DNA of 41,960 bases, taken from NCBI GenBank assembly GCA_900540305.1, contig UQFL01000011.1, positions 1 to 41,960 of the forward strand, written 5' to 3'. Positions 31,796 to 41,918 of this stretch are shown here, piece by piece. This stretch comes from an uncultured Oscillospiraceae bacterium. GTDB lineage: Bacteria; Bacillota; Clostridia; Oscillospirales; Acutalibacteraceae. Position 1 is the stretch's first letter; every line of letters starts with the position of its first letter. The translations under genes were made by a program, and so were the position numbers. Under the pieces are notes generated by a model that had not been told where the DNA came from, ran no database searches, and saw only the letters and a list, made by a program, of their open reading frames with translations.

Positions 31796-33275
31796 ACTTA
31801 TGAAATTAAAGAGCGGCACTGATGTTAGGGGAGTTGCTGTTGAAACAGAAAACAGCCCCGTTCAGCTTACAGATGAGGTGGTTTCATCAATATGCACCTC
31901 TTTTGTCGCATGGTATAAATCAAAATATAATAAAACAGAGCTTAAAATCGCTGTTGGTCACGATTCAAGAATTTCTGCGCAGAGAATTAAGAAATCTGCT
32001 ATCGAAGCTTTTCTTTCAGAGGGTGTTACTGTTTATGACTGCGGTCTTGCTACAACGCCGTCAATGTTTATGACAATAGTTATGGATATTAAAGTAGATG
32101 CTTCACTTGAAATAACAGCGTCTCATCATCCGTTTGACAGAAATGGTCTTAAATTTTTCACACCTGACGGTGGTCTTGAAGGCAGTGAGGTATCACAGAT
32201 TCTTGACAGCGCGTATGATATTAAGCAGTCAGGTCTCAGCGGCGAACTTATGGAATATGATTTTATGAGTGTTTATGCAGACCACTTGAGAAAGACTGTT
32301 ATAGACGGCGCCGCAATGGGAGAAAAGCCGCTTGAAGGATTGAAAATATCTGTTGACGCAGGTAACGGCGCAGGCGGATTTTATGCTGAAAATGTACTTA
32401 AACCGCTTGGTGCTGATGTATCGGCAAGCAGATACCTTGAGCCTGACGGAATGTTTCCTAATCACATTCCTAACCCTGAAAACGAAACGGCAATTAAATG
32501 TGCCTGCGATATGGTTATGGAAAGCAATTCAGATTTCGGTTTCATTTTTGACACTGATGTTGACAGAATGGGCTGTGTCGGTTCAGACGGTAAAGAAATC
32601 AACAGAAACAGACTTGTTGCCCTTGCCAGCGTTATCGCTCTTGAAAATAACAGCGGTGCAACTGTTGTTACTGACAGTCTTACATCTGATGGCTTGCGTA
32701 CTTTTATTGAAAAAGATTTAAACGGCAAACAGCTTCGTTTTAAGCGTGGTTACAAGAATGTTATAGACAAGTCTATAGAACTTAATAACAGCGGTATTAA
32801 TTCTCCGCTTGCTATTGAAACAAGCGGACATGCTGCGCTCAAAGAAAACTATTTTCTTGATGACGGAGCATATCTTGCAACAAAAATCGTAATTTTGCTT
32901 GCTAAAATGAAGAAAGAAAATAAAACTATTGAAAGCCTTATCAGTACTTTAAAAGAACCAGCTGAAAGCATTGAGGTGCGTATTCCTATTTTATTGGATG
33001 ATTTCAAGGCATACGGTGAAGATGTAATTACAAAACTTACAGCTTATGCAGAAGAAAACGCTGATTACGAACTCGAAAAAGAAAACTACGAAGGTGTTAG
33101 AATCAATTTCAGTTCAGGATGGTTTCTTCTCAGACTCTCTGTTCACGACCCGATTTTACCGCTTAACATTGAGAGTGATATAAGCGGAAAATCAAAAGAG
33201 ATACTTGAAGATGTCCGCAATTTCCTTTCACAGTTTGACAAGCTTGATTTATCAAATTTCAAAAAGGTGCTTTAA
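31773..33275 (+). CDS. Phosphohexomutase (phosphomannomutase/phosphoglucomutase superfamily), variant loops
   Basis: The 500-residue protein has the phosphoserine loop TASHHPFDRNG (S117), where TASHNP is usual, the metal loop DTDVDRMG (260-267) and a sugar-binding segment IETSGHAALKENYFLDDGAY. The C-terminal phosphate-binding loop reads SVHDP (456-460) in place of the usual SNTEP-type motif. Interconversion of a hexose 1- and 6-phosphate is expected, but the two variant loops leave the substrate open. Starts 23 bases before the end of the DUF2461 gene. Confidence 0.9.
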   Translation: MQTITKDKLMKLKSGTDVRGVAVETENSPVQLTDEVVSSICTSFVAWYKSKYNKTELKIAVGHDSRISAQRIKKSAIEAFLSEGVTVYDCGLATTPSMFMTIVMDIKVDASLEITASHHPFDRNGLKFFTPDGGLEGSEVSQILDSAYDIKQSGLSGELMEYDFMSVYADHLRKTVIDGAAMGEKPLEGLKISVDAGNGAGGFYAENVLKPLGADVSASRYLEPDGMFPNHIPNPENETAIKCACDMVMESNSDFGFIFDTDVDRMGCVGSDGKEINRNRLVALASVIALENNSGATVVTDSLTSDGLRTFIEKDLNGKQLRFKRGYKNVIDKSIELNNSGINSPLAIETSGHAALKENYFLDDGAYLATKIVILLAKMKKENKTIESLISTLKEPAESIEVRIPILLDDFKAYGEDVITKLTAYAEENADYELEKENYEGVRINFSSGWFLLRLSVHDPILPLNIESDISGKSKEILEDVRNFLSQFDKLDLSNFKKVL

Positions 33276-36200
33276 TGTTAAAATTTGTTTTAGGGCGTTC
33301 AGGCTCAGGTAAAACTGAATATTGTTTTTCCGAAATTAAAGAACTTGTTTTAAACGGTAATAATGATATACTGCTCCTCACTCCGGAGCAGTATAATTTT
33401 ACCGCTGAAAAAAAACTTCTTACAATGCTTGGAGAAAGCAGAATTAATTGTGTTCAGAACCTTTCGTTTACGCGTCTTGATAATGAGATAAGCCGTGTAT
33501 ACGGGGGTAATTTTTTACCCGTTTTATCAAACGGCGCAAAGGCTGTGTTGATGAAAAGAGCCGTTGACTCAGTTAAGGATAATTTGACTGTTTTCACGAG
33601 AAAAACTTCAATGTCGTCTTTCATAAAAGCTATGGTAAAAATCTATGACGAAATGAAGTCCTGCGATTTATCGGGCGACGATATAAAAAATGCCGCTGAT
33701 AGAATCGACAGAAAACAGCTTTCTGATAAACTAATTGATATGAGCCTCATCATAAATGAATATGAAAATATTATTGACGGGAAATATTATGACGCATCAG
33801 ATTATCTTTCAAGGCTTTATGCAAAACTGGAAAACGCGTATTACTTTAAGGGAAAAACTGTATTTATTGACGGTTTTAACGGCTTTGCGGCAAGTGAGTT
33901 TAAAATACTGAAACTTATCATTGAGGAAGCAGAAACGGTTGTTATAACGCTTGTTACGGATACATATAAAGAGAATAACGAATATGACCTGTTTTCATAT
34001 GTAAATAAAACAGTGAAAAAATTAGAGAAAGCAGCTAAAGAAAGCGGCGTTGAAATAGAATATATTGACCTTGATAAAAATTTACGAACGGCTAACGAAT
34101 CGCTCATCAATGCTGAAAAGTATATTTTCAGACCACAAACGCCTGTGTTTGATGAAGAGCCTTCATCAATCCATTTTTATAGAGCAAAAAACACGGCTGA
34201 CGAATGTAATTATACAGCGCTAACAATTAAAAAGCTTTTAAGAAACGGCACAAGAGCAAAGGATATTGCTGTTATTTGCAGAAATCTTGAAAAATATAAA
34301 GGCGATTTATCATATGCTTTCAAAAAATACGAAGTACCGTATTTTGATGATAAAAGACAGGAAATCCGTATGCAGCCGCTTATGGTATTTGTTCAATACC
34401 TGCTCAGGTGCGCTATCTATTCTTTCAGGTCTGATGATATATTAAGCCTTGCAAAAACAGGTCTTACAAACTTAAACTCAAAAGAGATAAGCTCCCTTGA
34501 AAATTATATTTTCCTCTGGGGAATAAACGGGGTGAAAAAATGGGGCTCTGATTTTGAGAATTCAACAAAAGGCTTTACTTCAGATATATCTAAAAGCGAC
34601 AGTGAAAAGCTTTCAAAAATAAACAATTCAAGGGATTATCTATATAAACGCCTAAATAAATTCAAGTATGAAGTTAAAGACGGAAATTCTCAGGATATAA
34701 GTAAAGCTATATACGAAACGCTATTATCATTCAGTGCAAATAAAAATTTGAAAAACCTGTCTCAAAAACTTACCGAATACGGAAAAGATGCGCTTGCAAG
34801 TGAACAGGAGCGTGTGTGGGACCTTTTAATGCAGATTTTAAACGACCTTGCGGTTGTTCTTGACGGTGAGAATATCACTCTAAAAGAGTACTACGAGCTG
34901 TTTTGCATTATGGTTCTTTCGGAAGACCTCGGCGTTTTGCCGCAGGGTATTGATAATGTACAATTTGGACAGGCAGACAGAGTAAGAGCTGACTCACCAA
35001 AAATTGTTTTTATACTCGGCGCAAATGAGGGCGAATTTCCGCAGGCTGTTTCAAGCGGCGGTTTACTTTCTGAAAATGATAGAATTATTTTAAACAATAA
35101 TGATTTTGAGCTTTATTCTTTTGGCGAAACATTAAACTTCCAGGAAAAATATTTTGCCTATATGGCTGTAAGTGCACCGTCTGAAGCGCTTTATATTAGC
35201 TATGAAGGAAGCGGAAAAAGCGAGTCACCGTCTGTAATCGTTTCGTCTTTGCAGTCAATTTACCCAAATGCAAGGGTTTTAAATAGTGAAGATATTGATT
35301 TGATTGAGTATGTTGAGAGTAAAGCATCTGCTTTTGAACTTGCGGCAAAAACTTATGCTGACAACAGCCCGCTGTCTGCAAGTCTTAAAGAATATTTTAA
35401 GAATGATTCACGGCTTTTTTATGTTAAATTATTATCCGAAAATGATAATTTGTTGATTAAAAATACCGATAATGCAGTTAAGCTTTTCGGAAAAGATATG
35501 TATTTGTCCGCCTCAAGGCTTGAGGATTATTTCAACTGCCCGTTTAGATATTTCTGTAAATTCGGCTTGATTGCTAAACCTCGCGAAAAAGCTGAACTAA
35601 ACGCCATGCAAAGCGGTACAGCAATTCATTATGTTCTTGAAAATATTCTAAAAAATCAAAATTCTTCAATTTCTTCTTTATCATCGGCACAGCTTAAAGT
35701 GCTTGTCGATAAATATTTGATGGAGTATTTTGAAACACAGCTCGGCAATACTCAAGAACTTAACACAAGATTCAAATACCGCTTTATGCGCCTTTCTAAA
35801 ATGCTTTACAGCGTTGTTTTAAGGCTTGCGCAGGAGTTTTCTCAGAGTGATTTTGAGGCAAAGGCATTTGAACTTAAAATTGATAAGGACGGCGATGTTA
35901 AACCGCAGATTATTCCTCTTGAAAGCGGCTCAGTTCAGATTAGAGGAGCTGTTGACAGGGTTGATGTGCTTGAAAAGAACGGCAAAAAATATGTTCGTGT
36001 TGTAGACTATAAATCAGGCCAAAAACAGTTTAGTTTATCTGATGTTCTTTATGGTCTCAATCTTCAAATGTTCGTATATTTATTTACGATTTGTTCCGAT
36101 AAAAGCAGTGAATTTTGCGGAATACCTGCCGGAGTGCTTTATATGCACGCCGCCCGCACTGTATATTCTCTTTCAAAGAAGAATACAGACGGGCAGATTG

Positions 36201-36580
36201 CAAAGGGAGAGGATAAAGAATATAAGATGAAAGGTATCGTTTTATATGACGAAGAAAACGATATTCTTGAATCAATGGAAAAAGACTTAAAAGGCAAATA
36301 TATCCCTGTAAAAATGTCTTCCAAAGGGCTTGCAGGGTGCTTTGCGTCGTATGAAGAACTCGGTATAATCGCTAAAAAGATTAATTCGCTTATTGCACAG
36401 ATGGGTAATTCGCTTCATTGCGGAAATATAAATCAGAATCCCATAAATATGAAAAATCACGATAAAACTTGTGATTATTGCGATTATAAGGATGTTTGCG
36501 CAAACAGAAGAATAATTGAGCCGAATGAAGCCGAAACTTATTCGGACGAAAAAGTTATAGAAATTTTAAAGGAGGAGTAA
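33275..36580 (+). CDS. addB: AddB subunit of the AddAB helicase-nuclease
   Basis: Processes double-strand ends for RecA loading and Chi recognition. The 1101-residue protein has Walker A GRSGSGKTEY (7-16) and a RecB-type nuclease centre with VVDYKSG (about 909-915). The four Cys of the iron-sulphur cluster are suggested by CPFRYFC (about 754-760) and C-terminal CDYCDYKDVC (about 1065-1074). It starts at the last base of the upstream stop and is followed by addA after 2 bases. Confidence 0.96.
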   Translation: MLKFVLGRSGSGKTEYCFSEIKELVLNGNNDILLLTPEQYNFTAEKKLLTMLGESRINCVQNLSFTRLDNEISRVYGGNFLPVLSNGAKAVLMKRAVDSVKDNLTVFTRKTSMSSFIKAMVKIYDEMKSCDLSGDDIKNAADRIDRKQLSDKLIDMSLIINEYENIIDGKYYDASDYLSRLYAKLENAYYFKGKTVFIDGFNGFAASEFKILKLIIEEAETVVITLVTDTYKENNEYDLFSYVNKTVKKLEKAAKESGVEIEYIDLDKNLRTANESLINAEKYIFRPQTPVFDEEPSSIHFYRAKNTADECNYTALTIKKLLRNGTRAKDIAVICRNLEKYKGDLSYAFKKYEVPYFDDKRQEIRMQPLMVFVQYLLRCAIYSFRSDDILSLAKTGLTNLNSKEISSLENYIFLWGINGVKKWGSDFENSTKGFTSDISKSDSEKLSKINNSRDYLYKRLNKFKYEVKDGNSQDISKAIYETLLSFSANKNLKNLSQKLTEYGKDALASEQERVWDLLMQILNDLAVVLDGENITLKEYYELFCIMVLSEDLGVLPQGIDNVQFGQADRVRADSPKIVFILGANEGEFPQAVSSGGLLSENDRIILNNNDFELYSFGETLNFQEKYFAYMAVSAPSEALYISYEGSGKSESPSVIVSSLQSIYPNARVLNSEDIDLIEYVESKASAFELAAKTYADNSPLSASLKEYFKNDSRLFYVKLLSENDNLLIKNTDNAVKLFGKDMYLSASRLEDYFNCPFRYFCKFGLIAKPREKAELNAMQSGTAIHYVLENILKNQNSSISSLSSAQLKVLVDKYLMEYFETQLGNTQELNTRFKYRFMRLSKMLYSVVLRLAQEFSQSDFEAKAFELKIDKDGDVKPQIIPLESGSVQIRGAVDRVDVLEKNGKKYVRVVDYKSGQKQFSLSDVLYGLNLQMFVYLFTICSDKSSEFCGIPAGVLYMHAARTVYSLSKKNTDGQIAKGEDKEYKMKGIVLYDEENDILESMEKDLKGKYIPVKMSSKGLAGCFASYEELGIIAKKINSLIAQMGNSLHCGNINQNPINMKNHDKTCDYCDYKDVCANRRIIEPNEAETYSDEKVIEILKEE

Positions 36581-36582
36581 AT

Positions 36583-39500
36583 ATGCCTAAGTGGACACCT
36601 GCCCAACAGGCGGCAATTGATGATTCGTCAAGAAATGTAATCGTTTCAGCTGCGGCAGGCTCGGGTAAAACCGCTGTTCTCGTTGAGAGAGTGGTTAGGA
36701 TAATCACTGATAAAAGCAATCCCGTTGATGTAGACAAACTCCTCATAGTTACATTTACAAATCCTGCGGCGGCAGAAATGAAATCAAGAATTTCTGCTAA
36801 GCTTCAGGAAAAGTTGAGGGAGAATTTAAATGACGCTCATATTCAAAAGCAGATTTCACTTTTGCCGAGCGCAAAAATATGTACCATTGACTCTTTTTGC
36901 ATAAATCTTGTAAGAGAAAACTTCTTCAAAATCGGAATAAGTCAGGATTTCAGAATACTTGATGAAACAGAGGCTCAGATTATTTCTGATAATGCCCTTA
37001 ATACTGTACTTGACGAAGCGTTTGAGGAAAAGGACGAAGATTTCACAAATCTTGTTAATTTCCTTTCAAATCCTAAAAATGATAATGCACTTATTTCGTC
37101 TCTTAAAGAAGTTTATACATACATATATGCACTTAGCGATCCTTTTGGTTGGCTTGAAAAGGTTGTTGAACTGCATAATCCCGAAATACCTTTCAAAGAC
37201 AGTGTGTGGTATGACTGTGTTATGCAGTCCCTCAATGAAAGCTTTGAACTGATATTTGAATTATTAAATTCAGCACTTGGTTGTATTACTGATGATGAAG
37301 CGGCTCAAAAATGTACTGAAATATTAGAATCTGACAGAGCGCTTTTTGAAAAACTTCAAAATACAATACAAAATGACTGGGACGAGGGCTATAACGCTGT
37401 TGATAATGTAAAATTTGCTCAGTTAAGAGTAAAAGGTTCGGGTGAATCATCTTATTTTGAACAGCTCAAAGCAATTAGAAATAAGTATAAAGACATATTT
37501 AAAGACCGTATTGTTTCTTCGTTTTGCCAAACCTCACAGCAGTTTAAAGAAGATAACGAGGTGATTTATCCCGTTCTTAAAATGCTGTGCAAAATTATAA
37601 AAAGATATGATGAAGAATATAGAAAGCTTAAAGATGAGAAAAACTCATACACATTCGCTGATATAGAGCATTTTGCACTTTCGCTTCTTGCAGAGAAAAA
37701 TGAAGACGGCGAATTAGTTAAATCACAGCTTGCTAATGAACTTGAAAGCAGTTTTTATGAAATCCTTGTAGATGAATATCAGGACACTAATGAAGCACAG
37801 GATTTTCTTTTCGCACTTCTTTCAAACGGCTCAAACAGATTTATGGTAGGCGATATAAAGCAGAGTATTTACCGTTTTAGACTTGCAATGCCGTTTATCT
37901 TTAACGAAAAGAAAAACAGCTATAAACCGCTTTCTGACGCCTCTGAAGAAGATAATGTTAAAATAATTCTTGATAAAAATTTCCGTTCAAGAGACGGTAT
38001 ATGCGGTTATGTAAATTTCCTGTTCTCAAAGTTTATGAGCGAGAAAACAGGGGAACTTGAATATAACTCAGAAGAATATTTAAATTACGGCGCTGATTAT
38101 GAAAAAAGCAATGTTCCGTGCGCTTCGGTCAAAATACTTGATAATGTTAAATCTGCCGATATGGATGCTCAGGAGGCTGAGGCTATTTCACGCCTTATTC
38201 TTGCAAAAATCGCAAATAAAGAGCAAGTTAAGGATAAAGACGGCGAAAGAAACATAAGATACGGAGATTTTGTTATACTTCTTCGTTCAACTAAAAGGCA
38301 CATAATGAATTACAACGAAATTCTCACTAAAAACGGAATTCCTGTTGTATGCGAAAACGCTTCAAACCTTATAGAGAGTAATGAAATCAGAATGATAATT
38401 TCCCTTTTGAAGGTAATAGATAATCCAATGCAGGATATTCCGCTTTTAGCAGTTATGATGTCTCCTCTGTACGGTTTTACGCCTGATGAACTCACACAAA
38501 TCAAGCTTGAAAACGATAATGTAAAAACTAATTTATACACAGCGGTTTCAAATTCGGAAAATCAGAAAGTTAAAGACTTTCTTTCTGAATTAAAAATGTT
38601 TTCTGAAATTTCCGCTACGATGACGGTATCATCATTTATCAGGTATTTGTGTGAAACAAAAAGCATTTACGCCTTTGCAAGCGCTCTCGGAAATGCAGAG
38701 CAGAGATGCGCAAATATTAATGCGTTTATTTCATTTGCACAGGGGTTTGATTCATCAGATAGTATAGGTTTGACATCATTTATGCGCCTTGTATCAAAGG
38801 TTGAAGAGGGGGATAGGGGAATAGATTCTCCTGCACTTGTCTCAAATGATGAAAACGCCGTTAAAATTATGAGTATTCATCATTCAAAAGGACTTGAATT
38901 TCCTGTTGTTATACTTGCAGGCGCAAACAGAAGATATAATAATTCAGACCTTACAAAATCGGTTTTACTTGACCCGAAATACGGTGTTGCAATCAAATAT
39001 CATAATGAAGATTTGCTTTATAAAACCGAGACTATGCAGTATTATGCAATGAAATCGGTGAGTAAAAATGCGTCAATCAGCGAGAATTTAAGAGTTCTTT
39101 ATGTAGCTATGACAAGGGCAAAAGAACAATTTATAACTTATGCCACATATGAGAATGTTGAAAGCAAAGTAAACAGCCTTGCTGTTGGAATTATTGACGG
39201 AAATGTTAATCCTGCTATATGCAGAAATTATTCCTGCGACGCTAATTTCATTCTTGCCTGCGCTCTTATGCATAAGGACGGCAAAGAATTGAGAAAGCTT
39301 TCTGAAATCCCTGTAAAGACTTCAATATCCGATTTTGATATGGATGTTGAATTTGTTAATAACGAAAACGAAGAAATCTTTGAAGAATCGCAGGAAGACT
39401 GTAAAGCCGATGAAAATATTCTTGAAACAATTAAGAGCAGGGCAGAATATAAATACGACGGTATTATTTACAGCGCGATTCCTGCAAAAAGAAATGCATC

Positions 39501-40080
39501 TGAACTCGATGAAAGTATAAAAAGTTCTGAATTTTTTGCTTCGTCAAAACCTGCATTTTTAAATGACGGCGGTTTAACTCCGGGTCAAAAAGGCACGGCA
39601 ATGCATTCGTTTATGCAGTTTTGTGACTATAAAAATTGCAGGGAAAATCTTGAAAATGAAATTTCAAGGATAACTGAAAACGGATATATAAGCAAGCAAG
39701 AAGCCGACTCGCTTGACAGAAATGAGCTTTCGCAGTTTTTTGAAAGCGAGTTTGCAAAAAGACTTTTCAGTTCTGATAAAATTTATAGAGAAATAAAAGT
39801 TACAACATTTGTTCCTGTTTCTGAATTTGAAGATGTTGATGAAAAATTCAGTGAAGAGAAAATACTTGTTCGTGGTATTTCGGACTGTGTATTTGAAGAA
39901 AACGGGGAGCTTGTACTTCTTGATTACAAAACTGACAGGGTGAAAACAGAAGAAGAACTGCTTTCAAGATATTCAAATCAGATAGGTTTTTATAGAAAAG
40001 TTATAGAAAAGACGCTTCAAAAACCTGTAAACGAAGCTGTTTTATACTCTTTTTCGCTTGGAAAAGTATGTTATTACTGA
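36583..40080 (+). CDS. addA: AddA subunit of the AddAB helicase-nuclease
   Basis: Superfamily 1A helicase plus nuclease. The 1165-residue protein has TPAQQAAI (Q motif), Walker A AAAGSGKTAVL (23-33), VDEYQDTNEAQ (about 394-404), VGDIKQSIYRFR, GLEFPVVILAG, LYVAMTRAKEQ and the C-terminal nuclease VLLDYKTDRV (about 1111-1120). GGAGG precedes the ATG. It ends the series; no clear terminator lies after it, and rpmE has its own promoter. Confidence 0.97.
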   Translation: MPKWTPAQQAAIDDSSRNVIVSAAAGSGKTAVLVERVVRIITDKSNPVDVDKLLIVTFTNPAAAEMKSRISAKLQEKLRENLNDAHIQKQISLLPSAKICTIDSFCINLVRENFFKIGISQDFRILDETEAQIISDNALNTVLDEAFEEKDEDFTNLVNFLSNPKNDNALISSLKEVYTYIYALSDPFGWLEKVVELHNPEIPFKDSVWYDCVMQSLNESFELIFELLNSALGCITDDEAAQKCTEILESDRALFEKLQNTIQNDWDEGYNAVDNVKFAQLRVKGSGESSYFEQLKAIRNKYKDIFKDRIVSSFCQTSQQFKEDNEVIYPVLKMLCKIIKRYDEEYRKLKDEKNSYTFADIEHFALSLLAEKNEDGELVKSQLANELESSFYEILVDEYQDTNEAQDFLFALLSNGSNRFMVGDIKQSIYRFRLAMPFIFNEKKNSYKPLSDASEEDNVKIILDKNFRSRDGICGYVNFLFSKFMSEKTGELEYNSEEYLNYGADYEKSNVPCASVKILDNVKSADMDAQEAEAISRLILAKIANKEQVKDKDGERNIRYGDFVILLRSTKRHIMNYNEILTKNGIPVVCENASNLIESNEIRMIISLLKVIDNPMQDIPLLAVMMSPLYGFTPDELTQIKLENDNVKTNLYTAVSNSENQKVKDFLSELKMFSEISATMTVSSFIRYLCETKSIYAFASALGNAEQRCANINAFISFAQGFDSSDSIGLTSFMRLVSKVEEGDRGIDSPALVSNDENAVKIMSIHHSKGLEFPVVILAGANRRYNNSDLTKSVLLDPKYGVAIKYHNEDLLYKTETMQYYAMKSVSKNASISENLRVLYVAMTRAKEQFITYATYENVESKVNSLAVGIIDGNVNPAICRNYSCDANFILACALMHKDGKELRKLSEIPVKTSISDFDMDVEFVNNENEEIFEESQEDCKADENILETIKSRAEYKYDGIIYSAIPAKRNASELDESIKSSEFFASSKPAFLNDGGLTPGQKGTAMHSFMQFCDYKNCRENLENEISRITENGYISKQEADSLDRNELSQFFESEFAKRLFSSDKIYREIKVTTFVPVSEFEDVDEKFSEEKILVRGISDCVFEENGELVLLDYKTDRVKTEEELLSRYSNQIGFYRKVIEKTLQKPVNEAVLYSFSLGKVCYY

Positions 40081-40097
40081 TATTTTAAAAAAAACAC

Positions 40098-40126
40098 TTG
40101 CATTTTCAGTTTTGTTGTGGTAACAT
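40098..40126 (+). promoter_or_regulatory. Promoter of rpmE
   Basis: TTGCAT (40098-40103), 17 bases, TAACAT (40121-40126). A second TTGACA at 40138-40143 has no -10 at a proper distance. No palindrome of the Zur type was noticed. Confidence 0.6.
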
Positions 40127-40173
40127 TCTACTGTTAGTTGACATAATCAATTTTATATGAAGAGGTGAAAACA

Positions 40174-40377
40174 ATGAAAGACGGAATTCATCCCAACTAT
40201 GATACATGTACTGTAAAATGTGCTTGCGGCGCTACTTATGAGACAAAGAGCACTAAGAGCGAGCTTAAAGTTGATATCTGTTCTAAATGCCATCCTTTCT
40301 ATACAGGTAAGCAGAAGCTTGTTGATACAGGCGGTCGTGTTGACAGATTCAATAAGAGATACGGAAAAAAAGCTTAA
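40174..40377 (+). CDS. rpmE: 50S ribosomal protein bL31, zinc-binding type
   Basis: A 67-residue protein of the large ribosomal subunit. Four Cys in the pattern of the zinc form are present (TCTVKCACG and CSKCHPFYTG), followed by the typical GRVDRFNKRYG. Start is ATG 40174 with GAGGTG 6 bases upstream; the GTG at 40165 lies inside that ribosome site and is rejected. Confidence 0.97.
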   Translation: MKDGIHPNYDTCTVKCACGATYETKSTKSELKVDICSKCHPFYTGKQKLVDTGGRVDRFNKRYGKKA

Positions 40378-40386
40378 GAAATTATT

Positions 40387-40414
40387 AAGGCAGCGGTTAA
40401 CCGTTGCCTTTTTT
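40387..40414 (+). terminator. Terminator of rpmE
   Basis: Stem of 40387-40396 with 40401-40410 (one G-T pair), a small TTAA loop that can itself pair further, and a T-run to 40414. Confidence 0.85.
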
Positions 40415-40436
40415 CTTGATGGTATATTGATTGCTT

Positions 40437-41057
40437 ATGAAAGAATATAAGACAGTTGAGTTTGAAAACAGCGATGATTTTGTAGAAAAAAAGTCTCGCT
40501 TTATAGGATATGTAAAGCCTGTAAAAACATCTGACGAGGCGCTTGAGTTTATAAATAAAATTAAATCAAAGCATTGGGATGCTACACATAATGTATACGC
40601 ATATGTGCTCAAAGAAAATAATATTCAGCGTTACAGTGATGACGGCGAGCCGTCTGGTACGGCAGGAGTTCCTGTTTTAGATGTTATACTTAAAAACGGG
40701 CTTGTTGATGTCTGTGTTGTTGTAACCAGATATTTCGGCGGAATCCTTCTCGGTGCAGGCGGACTTGTTAGAGCTTATTCACACGGCTCTAAAATTGCAC
40801 TTGAATCAGGAAATATTATAACTATGGCGCCTTGCAAAATCTTGAGCGTCAAAGTTGATTACAGTTTTTATGAACGAATGAACATTCTCCTTTCTGAATT
40901 TAACGCTAATATTGAAGAAACGCTTTTTGAGGAAAGTGTAAAAATGACCTTTTCTTTGAAAGAGGATAAAGTAACGCTTTTATCAGAAAAGCTTACAGAA
41001 CAAAGCAACGGTAAATATGTTTTAACTGAAGTAGGAGAAAAGTTCGCAAAAGTTTAA
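40437..41057 (+). CDS. YigZ/IMPACT family protein
   Basis: The 206-residue protein has the IMPACT domain: KKSRFIGYVKPV, DDGEPSGTAGVPVLDVI and VVVTRYFGGILLGAGGLVRAY, all hallmarks, then a C-terminal ferredoxin-like part. Bacterial members are of uncertain role, with a link to ribosome or RNA handling suggested for relatives. ATG 40437 is chosen over TTG 40431; neither has a good ribosome site. It follows the rpmE terminator by 22 bases with no clear promoter. Confidence 0.92.
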   Translation: MKEYKTVEFENSDDFVEKKSRFIGYVKPVKTSDEALEFINKIKSKHWDATHNVYAYVLKENNIQRYSDDGEPSGTAGVPVLDVILKNGLVDVCVVVTRYFGGILLGAGGLVRAYSHGSKIALESGNIITMAPCKILSVKVDYSFYERMNILLSEFNANIEETLFEESVKMTFSLKEDKVTLLSEKLTEQSNGKYVLTEVGEKFAKV

Positions 41058-41067
41058 TCAAAAAAGA

Positions 41068-41094
41068 AAAGCGCCTGATAAATTCAGGCGCTTT
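41068..41094. terminator. Terminator between convergent genes
   Basis: An 11-bp perfect stem (41068-41078 with 41084-41094) with a 5-base loop. On the minus strand it is followed by a long T-rich tract, so it ends the metallophosphoesterase gene well; on the plus strand the T-run is short, so it is weaker for the YigZ gene. Confidence 0.85.
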
Positions 41095-41107
41095 AATACT
41101 GTTCTTC

Positions 41108-41918
41108 TTAATCTTTCTTATTAAGTTCAATAACATTTATTTCGGGATGGTTGAAAAGGCGCAGGGGAAATTCTGAATTGCCGAGCCCTCTGCTGATAAT
41201 CAGTTTTGGCCTTTCTCCGAAAGAACCTCTTGCATATTTCGGAAACAATCCTTGTCCAGGGCTGAATACTGGTCCGATAAACGGCAAGATAAACTGACCG
41301 CCATGGGCGTGCCCTGAAAGCTGAATATCGAAATCATATTGTCTGTAATTCATCTCGTCAATCTTTTCAAAGTTTTCGGGGAAATGGCTTAAAACAATTT
41401 TGAAGCCTTTACTCTCATCAAGTTTTTCAAAGAAAGGCGACATATCTTTATATTTGAATGTTCCGTTTTTCCTAGCAACATAATCTTTGAAATCTGCCTG
41501 GTTTTCATCAAGTCCCAAAACTGAAATCTCAGTATTCTTAACTACTATATTTCCAACTTCATTCAATAAAACATTAAAGCCAATGTTTTCGAGTTCATTC
41601 ATTAAACTCTCGAAACATTCAAGTCTTCTTTCGTGATTGCCTGTTATATAGAATACAGGTGCTGTTTTTACAAGTTCACATCCTAAAGAAAACATTTTAT
41701 CTTTGTTTTTGCAGTGGTCATTGATATAATCGCCCGTTATCATAATGATGTCGGGTTTAAGTTCTTTAACCTTGTTGAGCGCTTTGTAAAAAGGCTTTGA
41801 ATGAAGATCGGACAAATGAACAATTATTATGCTGTCACTTTTAATTTTGTCGCTTGAAATACTGTATTCAGTTATATCAATTTTGTTGTTTTCATAGTAA
41901 CAAAAAAGTCCCATCAAT
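41108..41918 (-). CDS. Metallophosphoesterase, YaeI/YkuE-like (5' end missing)
   Basis: Calcineurin-like phosphoesterase. Motifs in order are HLSDLH, ITGDYIND, GNHERR, LSHFPE and SGHAHGGQ, so the two-metal site is complete. About 269 genomic residues remain. Relatives usually carry an N-terminal membrane helix before the domain, which is absent here because the contig ends; the in-frame MCIRDR before it comes from adapter. An ATG at 41914 exists but is probably internal. Relatives hydrolyse UDP-diacylglucosamine-like or other phosphodiesters at the membrane. Confidence 0.9.

Noticed and set aside
40138..40143. TTGACA as a second promoter of rpmE
   Set aside because: No -10-like element lies 16-18 bases downstream; the ribosome site and start codon are already reached.
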